From positions 1 to 19,094 of the forward strand of contig WQTN01000135.1 in NCBI GenBank assembly GCA_009786295.1: 19,094 nt of DNA, read 5' to 3'. Source of the DNA: Methanomassiliicoccaceae archaeon. Lineage in GTDB: Archaea; Thermoplasmatota; Thermoplasmata; Methanomassiliicoccales; Methanomethylophilaceae. Shown here in pieces: positions 5,624 to 14,484 of the stretch. The notes beneath the pieces were generated by a model. The model saw only the letters and a list, made by a program, of their open reading frames with translations. It was not told the origin of the DNA and searched no databases. A program made the position numbers and the translations under genes. How positions within the stretch are numbered: the stretch's first letter is position 1; each line of letters opens with the position of its first letter.

Positions 5624-8600
5624 TTGACGAAATCGGCATTAGTTATCGGCGGAGGCATCGCAGGTATACAGGCATCGTTGGATCTTGCGGACAGGGACAT
5701 ACACGTCTACTTGGTGGAGAGACTCCCCACAATAGGCGGTACGATGTCCCGTCTTGACAAGACATTCCCGACGAACGACTGTTCCGCATGTATCCTCTCG
5801 CCCAAAATGGCAGATTGTATCGGACATCCGAACATAACGACCCTTACCTTCCATGAAGTAATGAAAGTGGAAGGCAAAGCGGGAGACTTCAAGGTCACAC
5901 TTAAGAGCAAAGCGAGATACGTCGATCCAGAATCGTGTACCGCTTGCGGAGACTGCGTCGGGAAGTGCCCGACGAAGGGAATATCGGACGAGTTCGAATA
6001 CGGTCTGTCAACAAGAAGGGCAATATACATACCACATGCGCAGGCAGTGCCAAGGGTCGCCATCATAGATGCGGCGAACTGTAGGATGATACAGAACGGC
6101 AAGTGCGGCGTGTGCGCAAAAATTTGTCAGAAAAAAGCAATTAATTATGAAGACAAGGACAAAGAGGTCGTGGTTGAGGTAGGATCCATAATCGCCGCAC
6201 CGGGACTCAAGGCCTGGGACGCCAACATAGCGACCGAATACGGTTACGGCAGATTCAAGAATGTTGTCACGGCGCTTGAGTTCGAGAGGATGATGTGCGC
6301 ATCGGGACCCGCAAGCGGGCACATTGCAGTACCTACCTCCGGAGAAGAACCGAAGAAGATCGCATTCATACAGTGCTGCGGTTCAAGATCGGAGAAATCC
6401 GGCTGGAAGAAGTACTGCTCGTCGGTGTGCTGCATGTACGCCACAAAGCAGGCCATCATCACCAAGGAGCACCTTAACGTTGAGGAGGACATTTTCTTCA
6501 TGGACATAAGGTCCTACGGAAAAGAGTTCGAAGCCTACATCGAGAGGGCGCAGAGAGAGTACGGAATAAAGATGCGCAGGTCCGCCCGCGTGTCCAACAT
6601 CGAAGAGGACCCGAAGACGAAGAAACTCACGATCAACTACACCAACTCCAAAGGCGACCCGGCCTCGGGAGAGTACGACATCGCTGTTCTCTCGATCGGC
6701 CTCAACCCGCCGGAAGGCGCGAAGGAGATCGCAGACAAGCTCGGAATAGAGCTCAACGAGTACGGATTCTGTAAGACAACTGTCTACAAGCCGCTTGAGA
6801 CGACAAAGCCCGGCATATTCGTGACCGGAGCTTTCGCCGCGCCGAAGGACATTCCGACATCGGTCGCAGAGGCAAGCGGTTCCGCCGCAAAGGCTGGAGC
6901 CTATATCGTCGACAGCAAGTTCGTGCCCTGCGCACCGAAGGAGTATCCTAAGGAGAAGGATGTCGAAGGCAAAGAGCCCCGCATAGGGATATGGGTATGC
7001 CACTGCGGTACCAACATCGGATCCGTGGTCAGCGTTCCAGAGGTCTCCAAGTACGCGGCATCGCTTCCGAACGTGATATTCGCAAGGGAATCGAAATACG
7101 CCTGCGCTCAGGACTGTCTCTCTGAGATATCAGCGGCGATCAAAGAGCACGACCTCAACAGAGTGGTCGTCGCGTCGTGTACGCCCAGGACCCATGAGCC
7201 CCTCTTCAGGGAAGCATGCAGGGACGGCGGACTGAACAAATACCTGTTCAACATGGCCAACATCCGCGACCAGTGCTCGTGGATCCACATGCATTCGGCC
7301 GAGGCTGCGACAGTCAAGGCAAAGGACCTTCTGAGAATGGCGGTCGCAAAGGCCGCTTTCCTGGAGCCGCTGGTCGGCTCCGAGATACCCGTGACCAAGG
7401 CGGCCGCGATCATCGGAGGAGGAATCACCGGCATGACAGCGGCACTCGACATTGCCGCACAGGGAATACCTGTCCACATCTTTGAGAAAGAGAAGGAGCT
7501 CGGAGGATTCGCGCTCAAGTTCCGCCACAAAGAGGACGGCAAAGACGTTGCTGAGTTCATAAAAGAATTAATATCAAAAATAGAAGGAAACAAGAACATC
7601 ACCGTGCACAAGAAGACCGTTGTCAGGGACATACCCGGCTTTGTAGGGAACTTCAAGGTCATAGCGGACGGATGCGGCGAGATACCGGTAGGTGCGGTCC
7701 TGTTCGCCACAGGAGCGGCTCAGTACAAACCCACCGAATACGGCTACGGCAGCGACAAGAAGGTAATGACTACCCTTGAGCTCGAAGATGCTTTGGCATC
7801 CGGCAAGTTCAGCGGAAAGAATGTTGTCTTCCTGCAGTGCGTCGGATCAAGGAACGATACCGTGAAGTACTGTTCGAGGGTCTGCTGCGCAGGCTCGCTA
7901 CGCAACGCAATCCAGATAAAGATGAAGAACCCCACCGTGAGCGTTGCCATTGTCCACAAGGACATAAGGACGTACGGATTCCGCGAGGAGCTTTACAACA
8001 AAGCATCCAGCCTCGGGGTCAAATTCCTCAGATACTGTGAGAGCGACGCACCGACCTATGACGGAAAGGCCGTGAAGGCTTACGACTCGATACTCGGAAC
8101 GGATGTGGAGATCCAGGCAGACACGCTTGTGCTTGCGGCAGGAATAACGCCTCTCCGTGAGGAGAAGGAAGAGCTCGCAAAGATGGTGAAGGTCCCGATC
8201 AGCAAGGATGGATTCTTCTACGAGGCCCACCAGAAGCTCAGGCCCGTGGATTTCGCCACGGAAGGAGTGTACACAGCAGGTTCGGCCCACTGGCCCAAGT
8301 TCATGGACGAATGCATTGCGCAGGGATCCGGTGCCGCGGCAAGGATGCTGACAACAATATCCAAGAGCAAGCTTGTCTCCGAAGGGATAGTCGCTGTTTC
8401 CAACCAGAACCAGTGCGACGGCTGCGGAATATGCGTGGGATGCTGCGATTACAATGCGATATCCATCGTGTGCGGGGATGACGGAAGGCCCAGAAGCGAA
8501 GTGAACCCAGGTCTCTGCAAGGGATGCGGTTCCTGCGTGGCATCGTGCCCGGCCGGAGCGATGGAGCAGAGAGGATTCAGGAACAAGCAGATCATCGCTG

Positions 8601-8629
8601 AGATAGATGCGTTGTTCGAGGGAGCGTGA
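5624..8629 (+). CDS. hdrA: Heterodisulfide reductase subunit A, tandem form
   Basis: A 1001-residue iron-sulfur flavoprotein, the electron-bifurcating subunit of the HdrABC-MvhADG complex. The first half has an FAD fold (GGGIAG at 9-14), the HdrA-specific NDCSACILSPKM segment (C53, C56, C65) and an inserted ferredoxin domain with two [4Fe-4S] motifs (C105, C108, C111, C115; C153, C161, C164, C168). At about 451 a second unit begins with PRIGIWVCHCG, the motif usually found at the N-terminus of HdrA, then a second FAD fold (GGGITG at 598-603). A C-terminal two-cluster ferredoxin domain follows (C931, C934, C937, C941; C965, C968, C971, C975). Matching CxGSR/YCSxVCC stretches (251-270 and 739-755) show internal duplication. 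Canonical HdrA is about 650 residues. The TTG start is set by GGAGGT six bases upstream. mvhD follows directly; hdrBC are not in the window. Confidence 0.93.
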   Translation: MTKSALVIGGGIAGIQASLDLADRDIHVYLVERLPTIGGTMSRLDKTFPTNDCSACILSPKMADCIGHPNITTLTFHEVMKVEGKAGDFKVTLKSKARYVDPESCTACGDCVGKCPTKGISDEFEYGLSTRRAIYIPHAQAVPRVAIIDAANCRMIQNGKCGVCAKICQKKAINYEDKDKEVVVEVGSIIAAPGLKAWDANIATEYGYGRFKNVVTALEFERMMCASGPASGHIAVPTSGEEPKKIAFIQCCGSRSEKSGWKKYCSSVCCMYATKQAIITKEHLNVEEDIFFMDIRSYGKEFEAYIERAQREYGIKMRRSARVSNIEEDPKTKKLTINYTNSKGDPASGEYDIAVLSIGLNPPEGAKEIADKLGIELNEYGFCKTTVYKPLETTKPGIFVTGAFAAPKDIPTSVAEASGSAAKAGAYIVDSKFVPCAPKEYPKEKDVEGKEPRIGIWVCHCGTNIGSVVSVPEVSKYAASLPNVIFARESKYACAQDCLSEISAAIKEHDLNRVVVASCTPRTHEPLFREACRDGGLNKYLFNMANIRDQCSWIHMHSAEAATVKAKDLLRMAVAKAAFLEPLVGSEIPVTKAAAIIGGGITGMTAALDIAAQGIPVHIFEKEKELGGFALKFRHKEDGKDVAEFIKELISKIEGNKNITVHKKTVVRDIPGFVGNFKVIADGCGEIPVGAVLFATGAAQYKPTEYGYGSDKKVMTTLELEDALASGKFSGKNVVFLQCVGSRNDTVKYCSRVCCAGSLRNAIQIKMKNPTVSVAIVHKDIRTYGFREELYNKASSLGVKFLRYCESDAPTYDGKAVKAYDSILGTDVEIQADTLVLAAGITPLREEKEELAKMVKVPISKDGFFYEAHQKLRPVDFATEGVYTAGSAHWPKFMDECIAQGSGAAARMLTTISKSKLVSEGIVAVSNQNQCDGCGICVGCCDYNAISIVCGDDGRPRSEVNPGLCKGCGSCVASCPAGAMEQRGFRNKQIIAEIDALFEGA

Positions 8630-8634
8630 AGAGG

Positions 8635-9051
8635 ATGTCAGAATTTGAACCGAAGATAGTGGTGTTCTGCTGCAACTGGTGTTCATACGCGGGAGCGGAC
8701 GGAGCAGGTGTGGCAAGACTGCAGATGCCTCCGAACTTCCGTATCATAAGAACGATGTGCTCGGCAAGAGTGGACCCGGAGTTCATACTCAGGTCGCTCG
8801 CGAAAGGAGCCGACGGAGTGGTCGTGCTGGGTTGCCACCCGGCTGACTGCCACTACATCGGAGGGAACTACAGGGCAAGAAGGAGAATAGCACTCATAAG
8901 AATGGTGATTGAGCAATACGGATTCGACCCGAAGAGGCTGAAACTCGAATGGGTCTCCGCTTCGGAAGGAGAGAAGTTCCAGAAGACGCTGACAGATTTC
9001 GTCAGCACCATCAAGGAACTCGGGCCGACGCCGTTACAGGAGGGAAGTTAA
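8635..9051 (+). CDS. mvhD: Methyl viologen-reducing hydrogenase delta subunit (MvhD)
   Basis: A 138-residue [2Fe-2S] protein that carries electrons from the MvhAG hydrogenase to HdrA. Conserved cysteines are visible at C12, C13, C16 (FCCNWCSYAGAD), C42 (RTMCSARVDP) and in GCHPADCHY (C67, C72), the full family set. Length is typical. The ATG of MSEFEPK was preferred to an upstream in-frame GTG that overlaps the hdrA stop, because GAGGGAG is better spaced for it (10 bases). Its TAA stop directly abuts the mvhG ATG. In some methanogens MvhD is fused to HdrA; here it is separate but immediately downstream, consistent with a direct contact. Confidence 0.96.
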   Translation: MSEFEPKIVVFCCNWCSYAGADGAGVARLQMPPNFRIIRTMCSARVDPEFILRSLAKGADGVVVLGCHPADCHYIGGNYRARRRIALIRMVIEQYGFDPKRLKLEWVSASEGEKFQKTLTDFVSTIKELGPTPLQEGS

Positions 9052-10293
9052 ATGTCATTCTTTGACAGATTCAGAAATAAGAACAAAGGGGCCGCAGTAA
9101 AGGCATCTGCGGCAAAAACATCCGCTGCCGTGAAGAAAGAGGTCAAAAAGGACAGCAAGCAGGCAGCACCCGCCGCATGCTCGTCGAAGACCCTCGACTC
9201 GGTGGCGGCGGCGCAGCTTCAGCCGGCGGACCTCGGAGAGCTCCTTCCCGGAGCGCCCCCGAACGGCAAGATAAACCTTGCAATATACTGGGCCGCAGCA
9301 TGCGGAGGATGCGATGTATCGCTTCTTGACGTCAACGAGAGGATACTCACCATCGGAGACATGGCGAACATCGTCATGTGGCCGATCGCAGCAGACGGGA
9401 AAGAGCACGACATCGCGGAGATGGAAGACGGCTCAATAACTGTCTCGATCATAAGCGGTGCCGTCAGGAACAGTGAGAATGAGCACATGGTAAAGCTTCT
9501 GAGAAAGAAGTCCGCCATAGTGGTATGCTACGGGGCCTGCGCATGCTTCGGAGGTTCTCCGTCGCTCGCCAACCTTATACCAGGCGGAAAGGACGAGCTG
9601 CTGGACTATGTGTACAGGAAGACACCGACCACAGCGAACTTCCAGGAGGATTACCACAAAGGCAAACCCGTGATACCGCAGACAGAGTTCAAGGCGCCGG
9701 AAGGAAAGCTCACGCTGCCTGTGCTGTACGACACGGTGAAGACGCTAGATCAGGTCATCGACGTGGATTACTACGTGCCCGGATGCCCTCCGCTGCAGGA
9801 GTCGATCTCCCATCTGCTGAAGGCAGTTGCGGACTTTGCATACAACGGTGTTCCTCTGCCGCCCAAGGGAGCGACGGTCGGAGTGGTCACAAAGACGCTC
9901 TGCGACATGTGCCCGAGGCGCAAGGAATACAGAAGGATAACAAAGATAGTGGAACCCCACGAGATAGACGTGGACCCCGACCTCTGCCTCATGGACCAGG
10001 GCATACTCTGTCTCGGACCCGCAACGGTCGGAGGATGCAACGCGAGATGCACGAGAGCAGGGCAGCCCTGCCGCGGATGCTACGGACCGACCGTAGCGGT
10101 CCAGGAGCAGGGAGCGAGCGCCCTTACGGCCATCGCATCTCTGTTCCCGGTCTTGGATGATGACGCGACGATGGGCGAGGATTCGATCATTGACATAATG
10201 TCAACGATCAAAGACCCGCTGGGATACTTCTATGCGTATACAATGGGCAAATCTCTGATCAAGAGATCTGTCACAGAAAAAGGAGGCAAGTGA
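9052..10293 (+). CDS. mvhG: F420-non-reducing hydrogenase small subunit (MvhG), N-extended
   Basis: A 413-residue small subunit of the [NiFe] hydrogenase, carrying the iron-sulfur relay. Cluster ligands include CGGC (C84, C87), CYGACACFGG (C159, C163, C165), PGCPP (C245), CDMC (C284, C287), and C312, C320, C329, C333, C340, C343 for the medial and distal clusters. The family is usually about 290-310 residues. Much of the excess is a leader of about 72 residues before KINLAIYWAAACGGC. This leader is Lys/Ala-rich, with no cysteine motif, no twin-arginine signal and no hydrophobic stretch, so it is neither an export signal nor a cluster domain. The start is supported by GGAGGG upstream and by immediate abutment to the mvhD stop. 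The stop is one base before the mvhA ATG. Confidence 0.95.
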   Translation: MSFFDRFRNKNKGAAVKASAAKTSAAVKKEVKKDSKQAAPAACSSKTLDSVAAAQLQPADLGELLPGAPPNGKINLAIYWAAACGGCDVSLLDVNERILTIGDMANIVMWPIAADGKEHDIAEMEDGSITVSIISGAVRNSENEHMVKLLRKKSAIVVCYGACACFGGSPSLANLIPGGKDELLDYVYRKTPTTANFQEDYHKGKPVIPQTEFKAPEGKLTLPVLYDTVKTLDQVIDVDYYVPGCPPLQESISHLLKAVADFAYNGVPLPPKGATVGVVTKTLCDMCPRRKEYRRITKIVEPHEIDVDPDLCLMDQGILCLGPATVGGCNARCTRAGQPCRGCYGPTVAVQEQGASALTAIASLFPVLDDDATMGEDSIIDIMSTIKDPLGYFYAYTMGKSLIKRSVTEKGGK

Positions 10294-10294
10294 A

Positions 10295-11815
10295 ATGACA
10301 GGCCCCGTAATATGGGATGACAAAAAGAAGGCCACCTCCAACAGGGTGACCGTTGATCCGATAACACGTCTCGAAGGTCACGGGAAAATAGAGATATTCC
10401 TTGACAAATCGGGAAACGTCGAGAACGCATACTGGCAGGTCCCTGAGGTAAGAGGGTTCGAGAGGTTCTGCGTAGGAAGGAAGGTAGTGGAGCTCAACCA
10501 GATCACTGCAAGACTCTGCGGCGTCTGTCCCGGAGCACACCACATGGCTTCCACGAAGGCCATTGACGGATGCTACAGCACAAAACCGACGGAAGCGGCA
10601 TTCCGCATAAGGGATCTCTTCTACCACGCACACTTCGTTCACAGCCACATAGCGCATTTCTACGCGCTTGCGGCACCGGACTTCGTCTGCGGACCGGCAG
10701 CACCGGCAGCCGAGAGGAACGTTCTGGGAGTAGTGGCGCGCGTCGGATTGGAACTTGGAACAGCCGTTGTCACGGCACGTGCCCAGGCGCAGAAGATCCA
10801 GGCGATAATCGGCGGAAAGCCGACACACCCGGTCATGGGTGTTCCTGGCGGCGTAAGCAAAGGCATCAACAAAGAAGAAATAAAGGAGATCCAGGGCTAT
10901 GCCGATAATCTGGTAAAGTTCGCCGAGACCTCCTTGGGCGTCTTCAAGAGCGTCGTTCTTGAGAACAAAGACTACTTGGACATAATCAAGAACCCGGACC
11001 TGTACTATTCAGAGTTGTACAGCATGGGATTGGTCAACTCCAAGAACCAGCTTGAGTTCCACGACGGAAAGGTCAGGGTCGTAGACCAGAAAGGCAAGGA
11101 GCATGACAAGTACGATTCGAACGACTACCTCGACCACATCGCCGAGGCAGTCGAGCCATGGTCCTATGAGAAGTTCCCGTACCTGAGGAAACCCGGATAC
11201 AAGGGACTCGTTTACGGAAAGGACAGCGGAATGTACCGTGCCACGCCTCTCGGAAGGCTGAACGTCGCCGAAAGCATCTCGACGCCAAAAGCGCAGGCTG
11301 CGTTCGAGGAGTACAAGGCAACATTCAAGAGCCTGGGCGTAGAAGGGCCGGTGCACTTCAACCTAGCCACCCACTGGGCGAGGATCATTGAGATGATCTA
11401 CGCTGCAGAGAAAGTGTACCAGCATGCGTACGACCCCAACATAACGGACCAGAACATAAAGCAGAAGGACATCGTCCCCGGAGGACGCGGTGTAGGATGC
11501 GTGGAGGCTCCGAGAGGAACCCTTACGCACGACTACACCTGCGACGAGAACGGCATCGTCACGGCCTGCAACCTTGTTGTCGGAACAACCAACAACAATG
11601 GCCCGATGAACATAGATGTCGCGAAGATCGCAAAGGCCCTGATAAAGGACCACATGGTCTCCCCCGGCCTCCTGAACATGGTCGAGATGGCGTTCAGGGT
11701 GTACGACCCGTGCAACTCCTGTGCGACGCACAGCCTGCCCGGGCAGATGCCCCTGAAGGCAGTGATCAGGAACTCCGACGGCTCTGTGTACGACACCGTG
11801 TCAAAGAACCTTTAA
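10295..11815 (+). CDS. mvhA: F420-non-reducing hydrogenase large subunit (MvhA)
   Basis: A 506-residue [NiFe] hydrogenase large subunit, the site of H2 oxidation. Active-site ligands are all present: RLCGVCPGAHH (C75, C78, with H82) and DPCNSCATH (C473, C476, H479). The N-terminal TRLEGHGKI motif is also intact. After His479 comes a 27-residue tail, the kind removed by a maturation endopeptidase once nickel is inserted; no such protease gene is in the window. Cysteine is used where some methanogens have selenocysteine. The ATG follows the mvhG stop by one base with AGGAGG upstream. It is the last gene of the operon and is followed by a hairpin and T-rich run. Electrons pass MvhA to MvhG to MvhD to HdrA. 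Confidence 0.97.
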   Translation: MTGPVIWDDKKKATSNRVTVDPITRLEGHGKIEIFLDKSGNVENAYWQVPEVRGFERFCVGRKVVELNQITARLCGVCPGAHHMASTKAIDGCYSTKPTEAAFRIRDLFYHAHFVHSHIAHFYALAAPDFVCGPAAPAAERNVLGVVARVGLELGTAVVTARAQAQKIQAIIGGKPTHPVMGVPGGVSKGINKEEIKEIQGYADNLVKFAETSLGVFKSVVLENKDYLDIIKNPDLYYSELYSMGLVNSKNQLEFHDGKVRVVDQKGKEHDKYDSNDYLDHIAEAVEPWSYEKFPYLRKPGYKGLVYGKDSGMYRATPLGRLNVAESISTPKAQAAFEEYKATFKSLGVEGPVHFNLATHWARIIEMIYAAEKVYQHAYDPNITDQNIKQKDIVPGGRGVGCVEAPRGTLTHDYTCDENGIVTACNLVVGTTNNNGPMNIDVAKIAKALIKDHMVSPGLLNMVEMAFRVYDPCNSCATHSLPGQMPLKAVIRNSDGSVYDTVSKNL

Positions 11816-11819
11816 ACAC

Positions 11820-11863
11820 GAGGGGGAAACCCCTCCATTCATTATTTTTAACTTATTCTTTTA
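11820..11863 (+). terminator. Terminator of the hdrA-mvhDGA operon
   Basis: GAGGGG-GAAA-CCCCTC (11820-11835) is a perfect 6-base stem with a GNRA-type GAAA loop, starting 5 bases after the mvhA stop and followed by a T-rich tract. The flanking 11836-11930 region holds nothing else recognisable and leads into the tail end of the convergent phosphoesterase gene. Confidence 0.8.
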
Positions 11864-11930
11864 AGCAGATTTATCGCTTTGATCTATAATCTCAATGATG
11901 CTATTTTTGACACAGCGCACAGCACACTTT

Positions 11931-12722
11931 TTATTCGATGTTGTTCGTTTTTATCCTTCTGCCCCATCTTTGACGACCGCCTCCGGCGATCGTCAGCCCC
12001 GAAAGCTTCCCGAGGTCAAGCCCGTCAAGGAGGTGCACGGTGGCATTCTCAAGATCGAGAAGGTCCCCGCCCATTATCGGGCCGAGAAGCGGCTCTCCCG
12101 CAATGTTCACCGGAGAACCTCCGAGCATCCTGTTGAACGCTGGTATGATGATGAAATTTTTCGGAAGGACATCGTATTTTTCCGATGCCGTATCTCTGAA
12201 TTTTCCTCTGACCCAGCACGGCTCGTTGACCTGCCTTCCCACGCCGTCCCTGAACATTATCGCAGGGTGGTCGTGGGCCATCACCAGCGTCTCCGACGCC
12301 ATGACCTCTTTGGAAGGCCACGTGTGGCCATGCACAAACCCCACATTCTCGACCTTCATGCCGGATGCAGGTCTGATCCTGACATGGCCCGGAAGGAACT
12401 CTTCTATGCTGGTATCATGGTTTCCTCTGACCACATCGACCGAATCAAAGCGTTCAAGCAATCTATCGAAGAACGCCGGTATCTCCCGGTACTCCTGTTT
12501 TGTCGACCCGGGAACCGAGTCCTTGACGTCTCCGAGGACGATAAGCTTGCTCGCAGAGCCGTCCGCAGCTTGGATGATCGTATCGAACATCTCTTCCGTA
12601 TGCGAGGTCAGGTGGAATCCCTTGGATCTCAGATGCGATTCGATCCCGATATGGAGGTCGCCGACCACAAGATACTCATCGGCCCTCAGGGCAGGTATCC
12701 CGTGAACGGGCTGCATCTCCAT
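11931..12722 (-). CDS. SbcD/Mre11-related archaeal metallophosphoesterase
   Basis: A 263-residue calcineurin-like phosphoesterase of the archaeal SbcD-related type. Metal-binding motifs appear in order: GDLHIG (D22, H24), LGDVKD (D65), GNHD (N101, H102), HGHTWP (H131, H133), plus H150/H152. These would hold a two-metal centre. The natural substrate is unknown; relation to SbcD suggests a nuclease or nucleotide phosphodiesterase but does not prove it. The ATG is 4 bases beyond the stop of the upstream NAD(P)HX repair gene, with GGTGATC as ribosome-binding site overlapping that stop, so the two are coupled. The C-terminus is rich in Gly and Arg (IAGGGRQRWGRRIK), perhaps for nucleic acid contact. 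Stop is TAA. Confidence 0.85.
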   Translation of the reverse strand: MEMQPVHGIPALRADEYLVVGDLHIGIESHLRSKGFHLTSHTEEMFDTIIQAADGSASKLIVLGDVKDSVPGSTKQEYREIPAFFDRLLERFDSVDVVRGNHDTSIEEFLPGHVRIRPASGMKVENVGFVHGHTWPSKEVMASETLVMAHDHPAIMFRDGVGRQVNEPCWVRGKFRDTASEKYDVLPKNFIIIPAFNRMLGGSPVNIAGEPLLGPIMGGDLLDLENATVHLLDGLDLGKLSGLTIAGGGRQRWGRRIKTNNIE

Positions 12723-12726
12723 TTGA

Positions 12727-14124
12727 TCACCTTATGTACTCTTTGAGCACCTTTGGTATATCTTCTATGACATCCATCGCCGTCATCCCGTAGGATTTTT
12801 CTTCGAAAGCATGTTCTCCTGCCCTTCCCGACACGAAGGCACCCAATGCGGCCGCCTCGAAACATGTCATGCCTTTGGACAGAAGCCCAGCAACAATGCC
12901 GGATAGCACATCGCCCGTGCCGGCGCTGGTCATCCCGGAGCAGCCGGTGTTATTGTATCTCAGCTTATCTCCGTCGGAGATCACGTCGGTCTTCCCAGTG
13001 AGCAGAATGACCGAATCCATCTTCTTTGCCAGCTCTTTTACTGAATCCGCGGAGCTGCGAGTGCCACCGCAGAGTCTTTCGAATTCTTTCCCATGAGGGG
13101 TAAGTATCGTTTCCCCCGATGATACGAAATCCTGTCCGAGGGCGGTAAGCCCATCGGCATCGACGACAACTGGTACAGTGCACTCTTGGACGAACTGTCT
13201 TACCGTTTTCATCGTGGCATCGTAAACGCCGAGGCCGGGCCCTATAAGGACGGCATCACACTGTTTTGACAATTCCAACAAATAATCCACATGGTCCGTT
13301 CTTATTGAATTTCCAGAAAGGGTGCTGATCATCAGAACGGGGGAGAATGAAGCTATCAGATGCGAGCAGTTCTCCGGAACAGCCAATCTCACCGTGTCGA
13401 CGCCGATCCTCATTGCGGCAAGGGCGGACATCGCAGGTGCACCGTAATACGGCCCGCCGCCTATTATCAGAAGCCTGCCGTTGGACCCTTTGTGGCTGTC
13501 ATCCAACGGTATGGGATATCTAAGCATATCGCCGGGACCGACGTTGTCGTATGCCTCTTTCGGAATGCCTATGTCTTTCACGATGATCTCTCCTGAGTTC
13601 TCACGGTCCATCCCTTTCTTGATATCATGCAACGTTATTGTAATATCGGGTATTATAGCAGTGGGGGTTCCGAGACCGGAGGGTATGTCCGCAGACACCA
13701 CGCTCCCTCTGAATCTGTTCGCTGTCCGAATGAATTCATCGTAAGGAGGTCTGACGTCTCCCGATGCGCCTGTTCCGAGCGCACAGTCGACGATGACGTC
13801 ATGTTCATTCTCATCAAACTCGGAAAAATCCTTTACCTGGCACATAAGTTCTGAAAGGACACCCCTGACGAGATCGGATCTTATCGACCCCTTCGGTTTA
13901 AGGAGATAGACAGTGACCCTCTCGGCATCCATCGTTTTCGCAGCGGACATCCCGTCGCCTCCGTTGTTGCCGCTACCGCACACGAAAGCGATCCTTTTAT
14001 CGGGGAATCTTTCTTTCAGCACCGACGCGATCGCCTTTCCTGCATTTGCCATAAGGACAGGAACACCGATCCCCATGGCTTCGCAGTTGGCATCAATGAC
14101 CGCGGAATCAAAAGATGTGATCAT
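12727..14124 (-). CDS. nnr: Bifunctional NAD(P)H-hydrate epimerase/dehydratase
   Basis: A 465-residue fusion of both NAD(P)HX repair enzymes. The N-terminal epimerase (YjeF_N, about 1-205) has the GSGNNGGDG loop at 50-58 and DIPSG at 146-150. The C-terminal ADP-dependent dehydratase (ribokinase-like, about 206-465) has GPGLG at 295-299, VDADGL at 321-326, LTPHGKEF at 341-348 and the catalytic AGTGD at 401-405. Together they convert both hydrated forms of NADH/NADPH back to the normal cofactors. Length and domain order match the usual bacterial and archaeal fusion, and no key residue is missing. The ATG overlaps the SRP19 stop by four bases (ATGA), and the stop lies 4 bases before the phosphoesterase start. 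Confidence 0.95.
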   Translation of the reverse strand: MITSFDSAVIDANCEAMGIGVPVLMANAGKAIASVLKERFPDKRIAFVCGSGNNGGDGMSAAKTMDAERVTVYLLKPKGSIRSDLVRGVLSELMCQVKDFSEFDENEHDVIVDCALGTGASGDVRPPYDEFIRTANRFRGSVVSADIPSGLGTPTAIIPDITITLHDIKKGMDRENSGEIIVKDIGIPKEAYDNVGPGDMLRYPIPLDDSHKGSNGRLLIIGGGPYYGAPAMSALAAMRIGVDTVRLAVPENCSHLIASFSPVLMISTLSGNSIRTDHVDYLLELSKQCDAVLIGPGLGVYDATMKTVRQFVQECTVPVVVDADGLTALGQDFVSSGETILTPHGKEFERLCGGTRSSADSVKELAKKMDSVILLTGKTDVISDGDKLRYNNTGCSGMTSAGTGDVLSGIVAGLLSKGMTCFEAAALGAFVSGRAGEHAFEEKSYGMTAMDVIEDIPKVLKEYIR

Positions 14125-14417
14125 TTTTTCTGATTTTTGACAAGGATCTCTGCGATCTTCGGCAGGAGTTCGGTTTTTGACATCTTTCCCCTTTCCACTT
14201 TGACGCAGCCGCGTTTGGCGGCCCAGTTGGAAGGATAGGCTTTGTTCTCGTGCACCTCATACTCCAGGTCCAATATCAGCGCGCCTTTTGCTATGATGTC
14301 AATGTCCGGGTCTTTCACGCAAAGGTTCTTTGGAAGCCTTCTGCCCATCGCCCTGGTCCTGTTCACATCGAAGTACTCGGGCCACAGGGTGAGAGCGGTA
14401 TCTGCGTCGTATGCCAT
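14121..14417 (-). CDS. srp19: Signal recognition particle 19 kDa protein
   Basis: A 98-residue basic RNA-binding protein. Typical SRP19 features are the N-terminal LWPEYFDVNRTRAMGRRLPK (residues 11-30) and the following beta-strand with a conserved NWAAKRGCVKVE-like element. SRP19 binds the tips of helices 6 and 8 of the 7S RNA and prepares it for SRP54. Size matches archaeal forms. The ATG follows GTGATAAC, an archaeal ribosome-binding element. The upstream 67-base gap after S8e contains a T-rich run that may partly terminate S8e transcripts and a weak AT box, so separate initiation is possible. The stop overlaps the nnr start. Confidence 0.93.
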   Translation of the reverse strand: MAYDADTALTLWPEYFDVNRTRAMGRRLPKNLCVKDPDIDIIAKGALILDLEYEVHENKAYPSNWAAKRGCVKVERGKMSKTELLPKIAEILVKNQKK

Positions 14418-14484
14418 GTTATCACGTCCGCTAATGCAGAAAAGAGTTAAAGAAGTTGCTAAAGAAAAAATGCGGGTTACGCAT

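Noticed and set aside
7898..8716. Minus-strand open frame of 272 codons inside hdrA, and a similar one at 6383-7003
   Set aside because: Both are antisense to conserved iron-sulfur and flavin motifs of HdrA and show no recognisable domain.
11497..11889. Plus-strand frame overlapping the end of mvhA
   Set aside because: It is a frame shadow of mvhA that runs through the operon terminator.
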